This document shows, in pieces, positions 1 to 9,519 of a DNA stretch of 36,252 nt (the first letter of the stretch is position 1; each line of letters opens with the position of its first letter). Where the stretch lies: the IMG/VR virus record IMGVR_UViG_3300032731_000114, positions 1 to 36,252 of that record. One strand, given 5' to 3'. The stretch is from a virus. The notes beneath the pieces were generated by a model. The model was not told the DNA's origin, searched no databases, and saw nothing but the letters and a program-made list of their open reading frames with translations. A program made the position numbers and the translations under genes.

Positions 1-1
1 G

Positions 2-2842
2 ACCGGGGGAGGCATCGGGGGGTTCATAGGGGCGATGGGTGCCGGTGCCAAGGGAGCTGGGAGTCGGTTTACCGAGATGGGAGCGGGTCTCCAACGGAAG
101 GGAGCGGCTCGGTCAGCGATGGGGAAAGGCGGCTCGGGCGAGACCATGAAGATGATGGGTAAGGCGATGGGGACCATGGGGACGGCTGCTAGTAGCCTAG
201 CTGCCGCAGCAGGGACCATCGCCGCTACGGTCGGGGCTCTGGGTGCCGTTGTTGCCCTCTTGATGAAGGCGTGGTCTCAGGCCACAGAGCTGAACAAGGC
301 GATCCTCGACGGGGCTTCGGCGATGGATGTGGCTGCCGCCAGCGGGGGTGACCTCTATAAGAGCTTGGAGACCATCAAGTACGCCGCCAACGACGTGGGC
401 TTCAATCTGCGGGAGGGGGTCAACGCCGAGGAATTCATCAAGGTCATCAACACCTTCCAGGAAGCAGGCATCACCTTCAAGGAGCTGTCGGAATACACGG
501 AGGACGCCTCGAACCAGGTGGCTGCGTACAAGGCGGCTGTGAAGTCGGCCACCGTCTGGGCACGGGCCTTCGGGATGTCCCAGGAAGAGATCTCCACGAA
601 CATGGCCGACTACATGCAGGAGTTGAGCTACAGCTTGGAGGACGTGAACCAACGATTCGCTGCTGTCTCCAAGGTCGCTCAGATGTCGGGCTTCGGGACC
701 AAGCGGTTCTTCTCCATGATCCTCCAGGCGACCTCGGGCATGGCCATGTACAACGTCCGGATGGAGGAAGCCTCGGGCTTGCTCACCCGATTAGGAAAGA
801 TCCTGGGAACTAAGATGGGTGGGGAATTCTTCCAAGACCTGGCCGGGGGGTTCATCGAGGAGAGTGCTGGAGAAAAGGTCAAGCGCATCATCATGACGGG
901 ACGGGGGGAAACCACCCGAATCCTGTCTGATGAAGCGGCTCGGCGATCCAAGGACTTCGTGACCAAGCTCAATGATAACCAAAAGACCATGATTGCCGAC
1001 ATCCTCGGTCTGAATGAGGTGGACCTTAAAAAAGGGAAGATTGCAGGGGGGGACATCGCCAGTGCCATCAATGCCCTGTCGGCAGACAAGCAGACCATGT
1101 TGCTGGGCAAACTCAACGCCCAGAATGCAGACCTCGGGAGGAACTTCAACAACCTTCTCGACTCGACCCGAGGGATGTCGGGGGACATGGGCGACATGAT
1201 GATTGCCATGAACAACCTGGGTCCAGGAGGTGTCCTGACGATGAAGCTCACCCAGGCGGAGAACATGCTGGGGGACATCTCGGGATGGGAAAGGGACCAG
1301 TTGTTCGCTGCCGAGGGAATGTTGGGGTTGTCTCAGAAGCAGATCTTTGAACTTCGCCAGCTCGACAAGTCCTCAGAGGCGAGCTTCAAGTACCTTCAGG
1401 GAGATGAAGCTCGGCAAGAGCGCCTGAACGCCGTTCTGTCGGGGACGTTCGAGGAATACCAGGTCCGGATGCTCACGGAGATGGGGGGCTATATCGACCT
1501 GAACGGCAAGATCGTCGCAGCATCCCTGGATGCCACGGGGAAAAGGATTGTCGAAGATTCTGAGATTCCCCTTGAAAGCGCCAAGGACTTGCTGGCGGCT
1601 AGTGCAGACATGATGGCTCTAATCGAGGAGCCTGACGAGCAAATCAAACTCGCTCGGCAGGTTGCCGTTCACACGATGACCCTCGGGGACATCATGAAGA
1701 ACACCATTGGAGCCTGGCTCCAGAAGATCTGGGAGAACACGCAATTTTACCTGGGTTGGTTCAAGAAGGACATGGGATCGCCACTCTCGAAAGAGCAGCT
1801 TGCGATGCAGCAGGAAACCATCATTGCCATTAACCAGGAACGCCAAGACCTCACAAACAAGCTGACAGACCTGAATACCCGCATCGACGAGGCTGACCAG
1901 CGAGGGGACAAGGAGGCCGTCAAGCAGCTCCAACAGGAAGCGGAGAGGGTGAAGATCCAACGGGATTCCCTGATGTGGCAACAGCAAGAAGTCGAAGCTA
2001 TCAAGGAGGCTAAAGAGGGGACCTTTACGAGTATAGAGGAGTTCCGAAGGGATGCAGTATCCGGGGGTCCTGTGAGTTCCTCGATGTTCGGAAAAGGTAT
2101 TGTTGGGGGTGGGTATGAAGTGGGCTATACAGGTCTGAAAGGAGAGGAGGCAACACGCCTCGAAAAAGAACTGGACTCTCGGAGTGCCCTTCTCACAGAA
2201 GAACAACAGAGCATCTATGGGAAGCTCACCATTGAGAAAGGGGGTAAGGCCGAAGCACGAGCCAAGGAGATGGTGGAAGGCGTTGGGGGGCTCTGGAAAA
2301 ACATGGATGAGGAAACGAAGCTGTTGTTGAAGCAGAAGGCAGCTCTGGAACTCATGGTCAAGGCTACTGAGAATCCCCAAGCCCTCCTCACGGCCATGGA
2401 TCGGTCGAAGGCGGTCCAGGAAGCTCAAGTTACGAAGACCGGAAAGGTTGTCGATCTACTCGAAGAACAGGGGAAACGACGGGGGTTGGAACACTTTGCC
2501 AAGGAAGCAGGGGTAGGCGGCCTTGGTATCGTCCCTCACTCACAGCCCTGGTACGACGAAGTAGCCAAAGCAGCCAAGGCCCAGGGGGGAACCCTGTACG
2601 ACGAGTTGAGCGGTCAATACCCTGAACTCAAGGACTTTCTGCTTCGCATCCCATCCACAGGTGGACGTGCCGAAGCCTTCTCCATTGACCCTGGTGATGT
2701 GGTATCGGGAGTCAAGCCTGGTGGACCTTTGGCTGGTGGCATGGGCGGTGGCGGGATTGTCAACATCTACGTCTATGGTGGGGATGAAACGAAGGTGCTC
2801 GCTACCCTCCGTCGTGGGCTCGAAGCGGCAAGGTTAGTGTGA
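2..2842 (+). CDS. Tail tape measure protein, 5'-truncated by window start
   Basis: Tape measure proteins fill the tail tube, set tail length during assembly and are ejected with the DNA. The frame is open without a stop from base 2 through the first ATG at 35, and the residues before that ATG (GGIGGFIGA) continue the same glycine-rich style, so the true start probably lies upstream. Counting from the ATG at 35, a hydrophobic Ala/Gly stretch lies at about 50-80, a helical region follows, a strong coiled coil rich in Q, E, K and L lies at about 585-665, and the end carries a Gly-rich linker then VNIYVYGGDETKVLATLRRG, a C-terminus typical of tape measure proteins. At least 946 residues are visible. 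Position directly before tube-adaptor and hub genes agrees with this role. No peptidase or lysozyme motif was recognised in it. Base composition looks somewhat less GC-rich than the genes downstream. The tape measure call is firm; the missing N-terminus is inferred. Confidence 0.85.
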   Translation, partial: TGGGIGGFIGAMGAGAKGAGSRFTEMGAGLQRKGAARSAMGKGGSGETMKMMGKAMGTMGTAASSLAAAAGTIAATVGALGAVVALLMKAWSQATELNKAILDGASAMDVAAASGGDLYKSLETIKYAANDVGFNLREGVNAEEFIKVINTFQEAGITFKELSEYTEDASNQVAAYKAAVKSATVWARAFGMSQEEISTNMADYMQELSYSLEDVNQRFAAVSKVAQMSGFGTKRFFSMILQATSGMAMYNVRMEEASGLLTRLGKILGTKMGGEFFQDLAGGFIEESAGEKVKRIIMTGRGETTRILSDEAARRSKDFVTKLNDNQKTMIADILGLNEVDLKKGKIAGGDIASAINALSADKQTMLLGKLNAQNADLGRNFNNLLDSTRGMSGDMGDMMIAMNNLGPGGVLTMKLTQAENMLGDISGWERDQLFAAEGMLGLSQKQIFELRQLDKSSEASFKYLQGDEARQERLNAVLSGTFEEYQVRMLTEMGGYIDLNGKIVAASLDATGKRIVEDSEIPLESAKDLLAASADMMALIEEPDEQIKLARQVAVHTMTLGDIMKNTIGAWLQKIWENTQFYLGWFKKDMGSPLSKEQLAMQQETIIAINQERQDLTNKLTDLNTRIDEADQRGDKEAVKQLQQEAERVKIQRDSLMWQQQEVEAIKEAKEGTFTSIEEFRRDAVSGGPVSSSMFGKGIVGGGYEVGYTGLKGEEATRLEKELDSRSALLTEEQQSIYGKLTIEKGGKAEARAKEMVEGVGGLWKNMDEETKLLLKQKAALELMVKATENPQALLTAMDRSKAVQEAQVTKTGKVVDLLEEQGKRRGLEHFAKEAGVGGLGIVPHSQPWYDEVAKAAKAQGGTLYDELSGQYPELKDFLLRIPSTGGRAEAFSIDPGDVVSGVKPGGPLAGGMGGGGIVNIYVYGGDETKVLATLRRGLEAARLV

Positions 2843-2846
2843 TCCG

Positions 2847-3458
2847 ATGACGGAAGTCTTCGAGAGTGCCTTCCAGAGCCCAGAGGACGAGTCCTCTGGG
2901 TTGGGCATCCGTCCGGTCGTCTTCGACATCCTGGCGACCGACATGGAGACCAGTCTCCTCCCCGAGGGGTTGAAGATGGTCCTCCATGTGAACCCCAAGT
3001 CCATGAACTTCACCTGGAGCAAGGTCATCTCCCGCATCCAGACCAAGGGGGGTTGGGTCGAGCAGCACTGGGGAGAAGGCCCCAGGAACGTCAGCTTCGA
3101 GCAGGCCACGGGGGGCTTCAAGAGGCTGTACGGTGGTTTGTCCAACATCACCGGACCTGGACCTACTGGGGACGGATTCGATGCGGGTGGGACGAGGCGG
3201 GACACCATCGCCTACGACAAATACCTGGACATGCTCGCCCTGTTCCACAACAACGGCTCGGTCTACGACCGCAGGGGTCAGATCGTCTTCCAGGGCATCA
3301 TCAAGATCACCTTCGACGGAGGGGCATACTTCGGTTGGTTCAACGACTTCACGGTGCAGGAAACTGCTGAGAAGGGTTACCAATTCACCCTGACCAGCTC
3401 CTTCACGATCTCCCACGAGGCGTGGGTGCTGCACACCCTCGGCTCGTTGTCCCTGTGA
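2847..3458 (+). CDS. Baseplate hub / tube adaptor protein (CIS tube / LysM-adaptor-like), short paralog
   Basis: This 203-aa protein probably sits at the junction of tail tube and baseplate hub. It carries VNPKSMNFTWSKVI at about residues 48-61, then WGEGPRNVSFEQATGGF at about 75-91, and a C-terminal beta region with GQIVFQG and FNDFTVQET at about 144-175. The 'NP..M.F.W.K' then 'WGE....S...TGGF' pattern resembles tube-adaptor proteins of contractile phages and injection systems (Afp7 / CIS tube protein type); that is recognition by eye. The same arrangement recurs in the next gene, so the two are paralogs. The ATG lies 4 nt after the tape measure stop, with only a weak AAGG upstream, which suggests coupled translation. 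I cannot tell whether it corresponds to T4 gp53, gp48/gp54 or a LysM adaptor. Confidence 0.6.
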   Translation: MTEVFESAFQSPEDESSGLGIRPVVFDILATDMETSLLPEGLKMVLHVNPKSMNFTWSKVISRIQTKGGWVEQHWGEGPRNVSFEQATGGFKRLYGGLSNITGPGPTGDGFDAGGTRRDTIAYDKYLDMLALFHNNGSVYDRRGQIVFQGIIKITFDGGAYFGWFNDFTVQETAEKGYQFTLTSSFTISHEAWVLHTLGSLSL

Positions 3459-3469
3459 GGTATTGAACA

Positions 3470-4840
3470 ATGGCTACACCCGTCAAGCCCAACGACAACT
3501 CCACCGTCATCGGTGCCGTGGAGATTGCTGCCGGGCAATACGAGGCGACCCACACGAACGTCCTGGAGTTGGTCAAGTCCCGTGAGTACAACCTCCAGAC
3601 GGGGACTGAAATCGGGTTTGCCTACGTGGATCAGCTCGGGCAGCCCATCGACGGGTCCAACGGGTGGCTGCGGACCCTCTCGCCCTTCACGCTGCGGGTC
3701 CTTCCTCCCCTGATGTACCTGGAGAACCCCTCCCTGCTGACGGGCCAGGAAACCAACGAGCTGGACGAGAACGGGAACCCCATCCCGGTGAACCTGGGCA
3801 TCTACCACAACGCCTTGAGCGGGTCGGACGCCTATGCCTCGGGACAGAGCTATGCCACCAGCCGGTGGACGGACGACATCACAGGAACGGTCTCCTCGAC
3901 GACAGGGGAGAATCAGACGGTCGTGACGAGTGGGGGAAGAGTCACCAGTCTCCCGCAGGAGGAGGGGAACTTCGAGTCTGCCATCACGGACATGGACACC
4001 GCCATGGACATGGCGATCCAGCTTGAAACTATCCTCTCGACCCCACCACTGACGTTGCTCATCAACCCGACGGACCTGAGCATCACCTACGCCAAGATCC
4101 ACCAGTTCCAGGAGCGGAGCCGGATGGGGTACATCTACCAGGCGTGGGGGGAGGACCAGGTACGTCTGAGTATCTCGGGCACGACAGGGGCCTTCTTCGC
4201 CGGAGCCTTCGAGTACGTGGACCCGCAGACCGGCCAGGGGACCATCCCCTCGGGGGCTCAGTTCGCCACCAAGAGGAACTCGGCGAGCTTCCAGAATCTC
4301 ATGGCCCTGTTCACCTTCTACAAGAGTGCAGGGTACATCTACGACACCCTCGGTAAGTCGAACGCGATGCTGGGGGTGGGGGCCTTGGGCATCGACTACG
4401 ACGGTTGGAGCTACATTGGCCATATCGAGAGCTTCACCTGGGGCTACACCGAGGAGAAGCCCAACGGTGGCATCGAGTTCTCGATGGAGTTCGTGGCCTC
4501 GTTCCAGCTCGACAACAAGGAGTCGAGCTACTCCATCTCGCCCTTGGACTCGCCGATCCCGAGCGTGGGGAACTATCGTTACGGGAATCCGGCCTACGGG
4601 GACGTGGGGAACCAACCAGGGAACCGTTCCCTGTTCGGAGATGCCACCGGCTCCACTCAATTCAGCACGGGCTCCGGTGGTCTGACCCAGGCCCTCGGGA
4701 GTGCCTTGACGACGCCTCCGACCTCAACAAGCAGCGAGGTCGGGGAAGGGGGGTTCGAGGCTCCAGTCGAGGAGGAAGACCCCGACGCTGACGTGATCAT
4801 CCCGTTGCCACCTTCCAACAGGTTCATCAAGGGGAGGTAG
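3470..4840 (+). CDS. Baseplate hub / tube adaptor protein, long paralog
   Basis: This 456-aa protein is the larger sister of the preceding gene. Residues about 197-245 carry INPTDLSITYAKI followed by QAWGEDQVRLSISGTTGAFF, matching the neighbour's NPKSMNFTWSK and WGEGPRNVSFEQATGGF in order and spacing. Residues about 289-349 (YIYDTLGK to SFTWGYTEE and FSMEFVASF) match the neighbour's C-terminal beta region. It adds an N-terminal domain of roughly 190 residues and a low-complexity tail of about 85 residues rich in G, S, T, P and E ending in RFIKGR, possibly a flexible tether. GAGGT at 3457-3461, overlapping the previous stop, gives an SD 8 nt before the ATG. It lies immediately upstream of the hub, so it likely contacts hub and tube. 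Function is inferred from family resemblance and position. Confidence 0.6.
   Translation: MATPVKPNDNSTVIGAVEIAAGQYEATHTNVLELVKSREYNLQTGTEIGFAYVDQLGQPIDGSNGWLRTLSPFTLRVLPPLMYLENPSLLTGQETNELDENGNPIPVNLGIYHNALSGSDAYASGQSYATSRWTDDITGTVSSTTGENQTVVTSGGRVTSLPQEEGNFESAITDMDTAMDMAIQLETILSTPPLTLLINPTDLSITYAKIHQFQERSRMGYIYQAWGEDQVRLSISGTTGAFFAGAFEYVDPQTGQGTIPSGAQFATKRNSASFQNLMALFTFYKSAGYIYDTLGKSNAMLGVGALGIDYDGWSYIGHIESFTWGYTEEKPNGGIEFSMEFVASFQLDNKESSYSISPLDSPIPSVGNYRYGNPAYGDVGNQPGNRSLFGDATGSTQFSTGSGGLTQALGSALTTPPTSTSSEVGEGGFEAPVEEEDPDADVIIPLPPSNRFIKGR
4831..4838 (+). promoter_or_regulatory. Strong ribosome binding site for the hub gene
   Basis: GGGGAGGT ends 4 nt before the ATG at 4843 and overlaps the stop region of the upstream gene. 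It supports ATG 4843 as the start of the 1556-aa hub protein. The spacing is on the short side. Confidence 0.6.
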
Positions 4841-4842
4841 TC

Positions 4843-7800
4843 ATGACGGTCGAACAACGCCCATACGTCGGTTCGTGGACCCTCAACAACAAGAAGGTTG
4901 TTCAGCATACGCCGGACTGCCTGGTGTACATCAACGGCGACTTGACGGTGCCGGGTTCCAACCTTCGAGGAGAGCAACGAGCGATCCCGGTCAACGAATA
5001 CATCACCTCGGTCTCGGTGGACAACGGTACGGAGCCGGGGTCACTGTCCTCCACCATCTCGCTTTCCATCCCCGTCCACGCACTCGATTCAGTCGTTCGG
5101 GACGCCCAGTTCATCTTCCGTCCGGGGCTCGAAGTCCACGTCTACATGCGAGGTTACTTCCCGGTGAGAGGTCTGTTCCGCGAGCAGAGTGATGATGGGG
5201 GCCAGGTTCCCGTCTTCGACGACGAGGGCAACTTCATCGGGTTCCAGGACGTGACCGACGAGGGCATCGCTGACACCACCTTCAAGGATGCTGCTGGTGA
5301 CGAGACTGGGGGTTTCGAGAACCAACAGACCTACGACGACGTGGGGAGCCTGATTTCGTCCATTCCGGGGTCTGACCGACAGCAGAATGCGTGGTTGATC
5401 TACGAGTCTTTCACCAACGCGGGGTACTCGAACGCCATCGCCCTGGCCGCCGTGGTCAACTCCTACGGTGAAAGTGGTCTCGATGCAAATGCCGTGAACG
5501 ACAAGAGTGGGGCTGTGGGGTTGTTCCAGCTCCTTCCTGATGGAGGAGCCGGGGCTGCTGATCCTGCTTTCAAGGAAGGAAGAACGGCGGGGACGACGAA
5601 CCAAACCGAATATAATGCCGAGGAAGATTATTACTACGACGCCCAGGATGCCCAGACGAACACCGACCGCATCCTGATGGAAATGGGTCGGTACGGGGAT
5701 GCTCTTGTCGAAGCGGACAAGAACGGGGCGTCGATGTCGGAGCTGATCGGCCTTTTTGCCCAGAACATCGAGCGTCTGAATTCCACGCCTGGAACAGGAA
5801 ATTGTGGAGATGGCCTGAGCGAACTGGAGTGTGCCACCAATCATAGAGTCGGGGTCGCCGAGAATTGGTGGGGTGATGAATTCGTTCAGGGGTCGAGCCC
5901 CAACACCGGCATCGTCGTCGAACCGGGGGAGGCCGGGGTCAACGACTACGAGGGTCGAGGGTGGCACTCCAAGCAGGCGTGGGATGACCTCCTGGCGTAC
6001 CCCTACTACCCGGTGTTCCACGGGGTCGTGACCTCGGTTGACTTCGCCTACAGTGGCGGCTTCCAGACAGCGACGATCTCCTGTTCCTCGCTCTTGCACT
6101 TCTGGTCTTACCAGAGCATGAGCACGAACGCCTCGCTGTTCGGGGCGAGGCCAAACAACTCGAAGCTGAAGATGTCCTTCCGGGGGCACAACTACACAGG
6201 ATCTCATCCCTTCGAGATCATCTACAGCCTTTTCCATGACACGGCGGGTGCTGCCGGAGGGGTCTCGTGGGCGTTATCCCAAAAGACCAACGTGGATGCC
6301 AACGTCCAGGGGCAGAGCATGTTCACGCTTGCTCTCGAATACTGGAGGAAGAGGTTCTCCACCAGGGTGAACAGCCTCCGGATGCACGGCATCTCCGGTG
6401 AGCTGTTCAACTCTGCCCAGGCTGCCTTCTTGGGACGCCTCTCCACGGGTGAAGCTGAAGTCTTGTTTCCATCCAAGGGCAATGTGAAGGCAGCCGAGGG
6501 CATCCTGAAGGCGTCCAAGACGTTGGGACTCGTCGATCCCCGCAAGGTCCCCACCTACGACAAGGACCAGGCGGTGACGGGCCAGGACAACACTTTCCAG
6601 GAGGGTGCCATCGAGATGAACGTCTTCTCCATGATCCCCTTCCTAAATGACATCACCCAGTATGCGAACATCAACCTGTTCGAGTCCTCTTATGAGACCA
6701 AGATGGACATTGCCCAGAAGGTCTGTGAGGTCACAAACTTCGAGTTCTTCCAGGACTCTGATGGCGATTTCGTCTTCAAGCCCCACTTCTACAACCTCGA
6801 TACCTCGGCGAGCCGGGTCTACCGGATCGAGGACATCGACATCATCAACATCAACTTCGGCGAGAAGGAGCCCATCGCCACCTATGTAACTTGCTCGGCA
6901 GGGCAATACGGGAGCACGGTTACAGGAGCGACTGAGGGTGAGTGGGGCGTCAAAGGAACCTACATCGACTACCGCCTGGTGGCCCAATTCGGCTGGAGGC
7001 CCCAAGCATTCGAAACGAACTACAAGACCAATCCCCGAGATCTGTTTTTCATGGCCGTCAACTTTTTGGATGTGCTCAACATCGACCGGACCTCGGCGAG
7101 CGTGACCGTTCCTCTCCGGCCCGAGATCCGGGTGGGCTACCCCTTCTACATCTCGTACCTGGACTGCTTCTACTATTGCAACAGCTTCAGCCACAGCTAC
7201 CAGGTGGGCTCCGACTGCACGACGACCCTCCAGCTCCAGGGCAAGCGGGCCAAGTTCTTTGCCCCCGGTGACGTGGGTAGCGAGGTTGGTGGTATCGACT
7301 CCGTGAGGCTGAACGACCTGACGTTCCCGCCGAAGCCCCTCCAGGTGTATGACGACGAGAACGCTCCCAAGCTCTCGGGCTTCCCTAACGTGGTCATGGC
7401 CCTCGACCCCGACCATATCAACCCGATGAATCTGATCGCTGGGGCCGACTTCACGGACATCACGAACCCGAGGACGCTCCGGGTGATGCTCTACTACGCT
7501 GCCCAGGAGCGTGGGGACATCTCGGGACCAGACACCTACGGCTACTACTCGTACAAGGGCGACCTCTACGGCGGGTCCGAGGTCAAGATGTACGTCAAGA
7601 CGGGGTCCGACGACATCGGTTTCCAAAACACCGAAGAGGGCTTTCTTGGAGGGATAGACCTGGTGGCCATCGCCCAGCAGTACGTCCAGAACCAGGCCCA
7701 AGGAAACGAGGGGGTCACGGCGGACGACGAGGCTATCCAGCTCTTGCTGGCGATCACCCAGTGGGCAAGTGGCTGGTTGGCCCAGGGAGCCCTCTCGGGT

Positions 7801-9513
7801 TGGGACAACCCCAACAGCTCGGCGAACCTCTTGGACCTCCTGAGCGAGCAGAAGGCTATCTTCACGAATGGCTCATTGCCCGGCTATTACCGTTACTTTT
7901 CCCAGTCCCATCCTGATCCTGAGCATCAGGGTCGAGCTTTCTCTATGGATGAGTTCGGGGACATCGTGGATGACGCGGGTCTCGCCTCCGAGGGTGAGTT
8001 CCCGCAGGATGGGGAGATCTACACGATGAACCCCTCCTCCCCCGAGGATGGGCTTCGGACTCCCGAGGCAGAGCTGGTGGAGACCACAGGTGGGGTGAAG
8101 CAGGGACTCTACGTGGAGTTGGCTGGTGAGGTGAGGGAAACGGTCCCGACGGGGGAAATCACAGCCATCGCCTTCCAGATTCACCCTGCCACGGTGTCGA
8201 TCAGGAACTACACCCCCAACATTGCGGTGGAACGGACCTATCGTTCCGGGGATGTGGGTGCGGGTGTGTCGAAGGTTGCCAAAGCTCAGTACGAGAAGGC
8301 GGACCCTGAGACCTTCGAGGCTCACCTCGATGACCAGATCGGCGAGTTTTTCCAGCCCATCGTGGACTACCTCAATGGGCTGGTGGACTCGGTGGCAAGT
8401 GATGGGGTTCCTCCGTTTGTCAACCCTTCAACATTGGAAGCGGCCTCCAGTGTTCACATGACATTCCGTGAATACCAGGAATTCGGAGGTGGGTTGGGCC
8501 GGTCGTTTACGACTCAGCAGACCTTCGACACGGCCTTCCGGGATTGGTCGTGGTATTTGGACCAGAGTTTTACGACGGATTGGGAGGCATCGAACAAGGA
8601 AGCCCTGAAAGCAGAGAACACCGGAAAGGTCAAGCGCATGAACAAGCAGCTTGCCTTGTTCGCCACACCCACCCTGTCTTCGAAGCCGTTGGAAACCCCG
8701 ATCAAGCAGGCGAAGGAATATGTCAGCCCTGTCTTCCCCATCAGTGATGCCTCGGGTCACGAGGTCATCGGCACTTACAGCTACGGTCGTGGCCTGGACG
8801 TGATCGCCAACAACCCATTCGACCAGCTCCTCCAAGCGGACCCCTTCCGAGCTGTGGACCCCCAGACAGTGGATACGTTCATCCGAGCCGTGTTCCTGGG
8901 GCAGACGGGTGTGGAGGAGGAATTCGAGACCGAGGACGGGAAGATCGAGAAGGTCACGGTGGAGTTCAATGCCAAGGATGCGTGGAATAACATGGTGCAG
9001 GACTTGGCGGGGAACCTCTCTGACCAGCAGCTCCTAGATTTCGGCTTGGCCCAGCTCAATGAGAACAAGACGGCCTTCCAGCTTAATCTGATGAATTGGT
9101 TTGCAGACCAGGGACGTGACGGTACTCAGAAGCTCCCCATCGAGAACTCTGCTTTCTCCCTGGCCGACCTGGGCTTCCATGAAGGTAACTTCCCGTCAGC
9201 GACAGCCCATCGCGGAGCTGAAGCGGACGTGGACCTGGGCCAAGCCTTCGCCATGAGTTTCGTCGAGGTGGCCCAGACCCAGGACATCTCGATGGCCGAG
9301 ACCTACGCGAACCTGGAGTTCAACGACGAAGGCGACCCTGTGATGGACGACGCCTCGGTATTCCAGGCGTTGGAGATCGGTCGGAGGACAGACGACTGGA
9401 AGCGTTCCCAGGAGGCTGTCCGTGGGAAGGCGTTGGAGAACCGGGAACCTAGCACCGAGCAGGAGTGGCAAGCGATCCTCGACCGCTTCACCAACAACCG
9501 GGGAGAGGGGTAG
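4843..9513 (+). CDS. Baseplate hub protein with inserted lysozyme-like domain
   Basis: A 1556-aa protein expected to form the trimeric baseplate hub between tail tube and spike. Residues 1-110 look like the first hub beta domain (SLSSTISLSIPVHALDSVV, then a 'GLEVHVYMRGYFPVRG' strand). The chain then leaves this fold, passes an acidic linker, and enters a lysozyme / lytic transglycosylase-like region at about 183-345: AWLIYESF, a helix ending VVNSYGESGLD with candidate catalytic Glu210, AVNDKSGAVGLFQLLP, then acidic and Cys-containing segments. The hub strand resumes at about 390 (PVFHGVVTSVDFAYSGGF). A second hub domain follows at about 615-805, ending in RPEIRVGYPFYISYLDCF and CTTTLQLQGKRAKFF, a pattern I associate with phage hub proteins. 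Residues 806-1556 form a long extension without recognised domains. The enzyme would locally cut peptidoglycan during penetration. Hub role is fairly sure; the exact lysozyme family is not (phage tail lysozyme or SLT type). Confidence 0.8.
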   Translation: MTVEQRPYVGSWTLNNKKVVQHTPDCLVYINGDLTVPGSNLRGEQRAIPVNEYITSVSVDNGTEPGSLSSTISLSIPVHALDSVVRDAQFIFRPGLEVHVYMRGYFPVRGLFREQSDDGGQVPVFDDEGNFIGFQDVTDEGIADTTFKDAAGDETGGFENQQTYDDVGSLISSIPGSDRQQNAWLIYESFTNAGYSNAIALAAVVNSYGESGLDANAVNDKSGAVGLFQLLPDGGAGAADPAFKEGRTAGTTNQTEYNAEEDYYYDAQDAQTNTDRILMEMGRYGDALVEADKNGASMSELIGLFAQNIERLNSTPGTGNCGDGLSELECATNHRVGVAENWWGDEFVQGSSPNTGIVVEPGEAGVNDYEGRGWHSKQAWDDLLAYPYYPVFHGVVTSVDFAYSGGFQTATISCSSLLHFWSYQSMSTNASLFGARPNNSKLKMSFRGHNYTGSHPFEIIYSLFHDTAGAAGGVSWALSQKTNVDANVQGQSMFTLALEYWRKRFSTRVNSLRMHGISGELFNSAQAAFLGRLSTGEAEVLFPSKGNVKAAEGILKASKTLGLVDPRKVPTYDKDQAVTGQDNTFQEGAIEMNVFSMIPFLNDITQYANINLFESSYETKMDIAQKVCEVTNFEFFQDSDGDFVFKPHFYNLDTSASRVYRIEDIDIININFGEKEPIATYVTCSAGQYGSTVTGATEGEWGVKGTYIDYRLVAQFGWRPQAFETNYKTNPRDLFFMAVNFLDVLNIDRTSASVTVPLRPEIRVGYPFYISYLDCFYYCNSFSHSYQVGSDCTTTLQLQGKRAKFFAPGDVGSEVGGIDSVRLNDLTFPPKPLQVYDDENAPKLSGFPNVVMALDPDHINPMNLIAGADFTDITNPRTLRVMLYYAAQERGDISGPDTYGYYSYKGDLYGGSEVKMYVKTGSDDIGFQNTEEGFLGGIDLVAIAQQYVQNQAQGNEGVTADDEAIQLLLAITQWASGWLAQGALSGWDNPNSSANLLDLLSEQKAIFTNGSLPGYYRYFSQSHPDPEHQGRAFSMDEFGDIVDDAGLASEGEFPQDGEIYTMNPSSPEDGLRTPEAELVETTGGVKQGLYVELAGEVRETVPTGEITAIAFQIHPATVSIRNYTPNIAVERTYRSGDVGAGVSKVAKAQYEKADPETFEAHLDDQIGEFFQPIVDYLNGLVDSVASDGVPPFVNPSTLEAASSVHMTFREYQEFGGGLGRSFTTQQTFDTAFRDWSWYLDQSFTTDWEASNKEALKAENTGKVKRMNKQLALFATPTLSSKPLETPIKQAKEYVSPVFPISDASGHEVIGTYSYGRGLDVIANNPFDQLLQADPFRAVDPQTVDTFIRAVFLGQTGVEEEFETEDGKIEKVTVEFNAKDAWNNMVQDLAGNLSDQQLLDFGLAQLNENKTAFQLNLMNWFADQGRDGTQKLPIENSAFSLADLGFHEGNFPSATAHRGAEADVDLGQAFAMSFVEVAQTQDISMAETYANLEFNDEGDPVMDDASVFQALEIGRRTDDWKRSQEAVRGKALENREPSTEQEWQAILDRFTNNRGEG

Positions 9514-9519
9514 TAACTC

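Noticed and set aside
3377-4660. Antisense open frame of 427 codons
   Set aside because: Overlaps two recognised + strand genes and has no recognisable motif.
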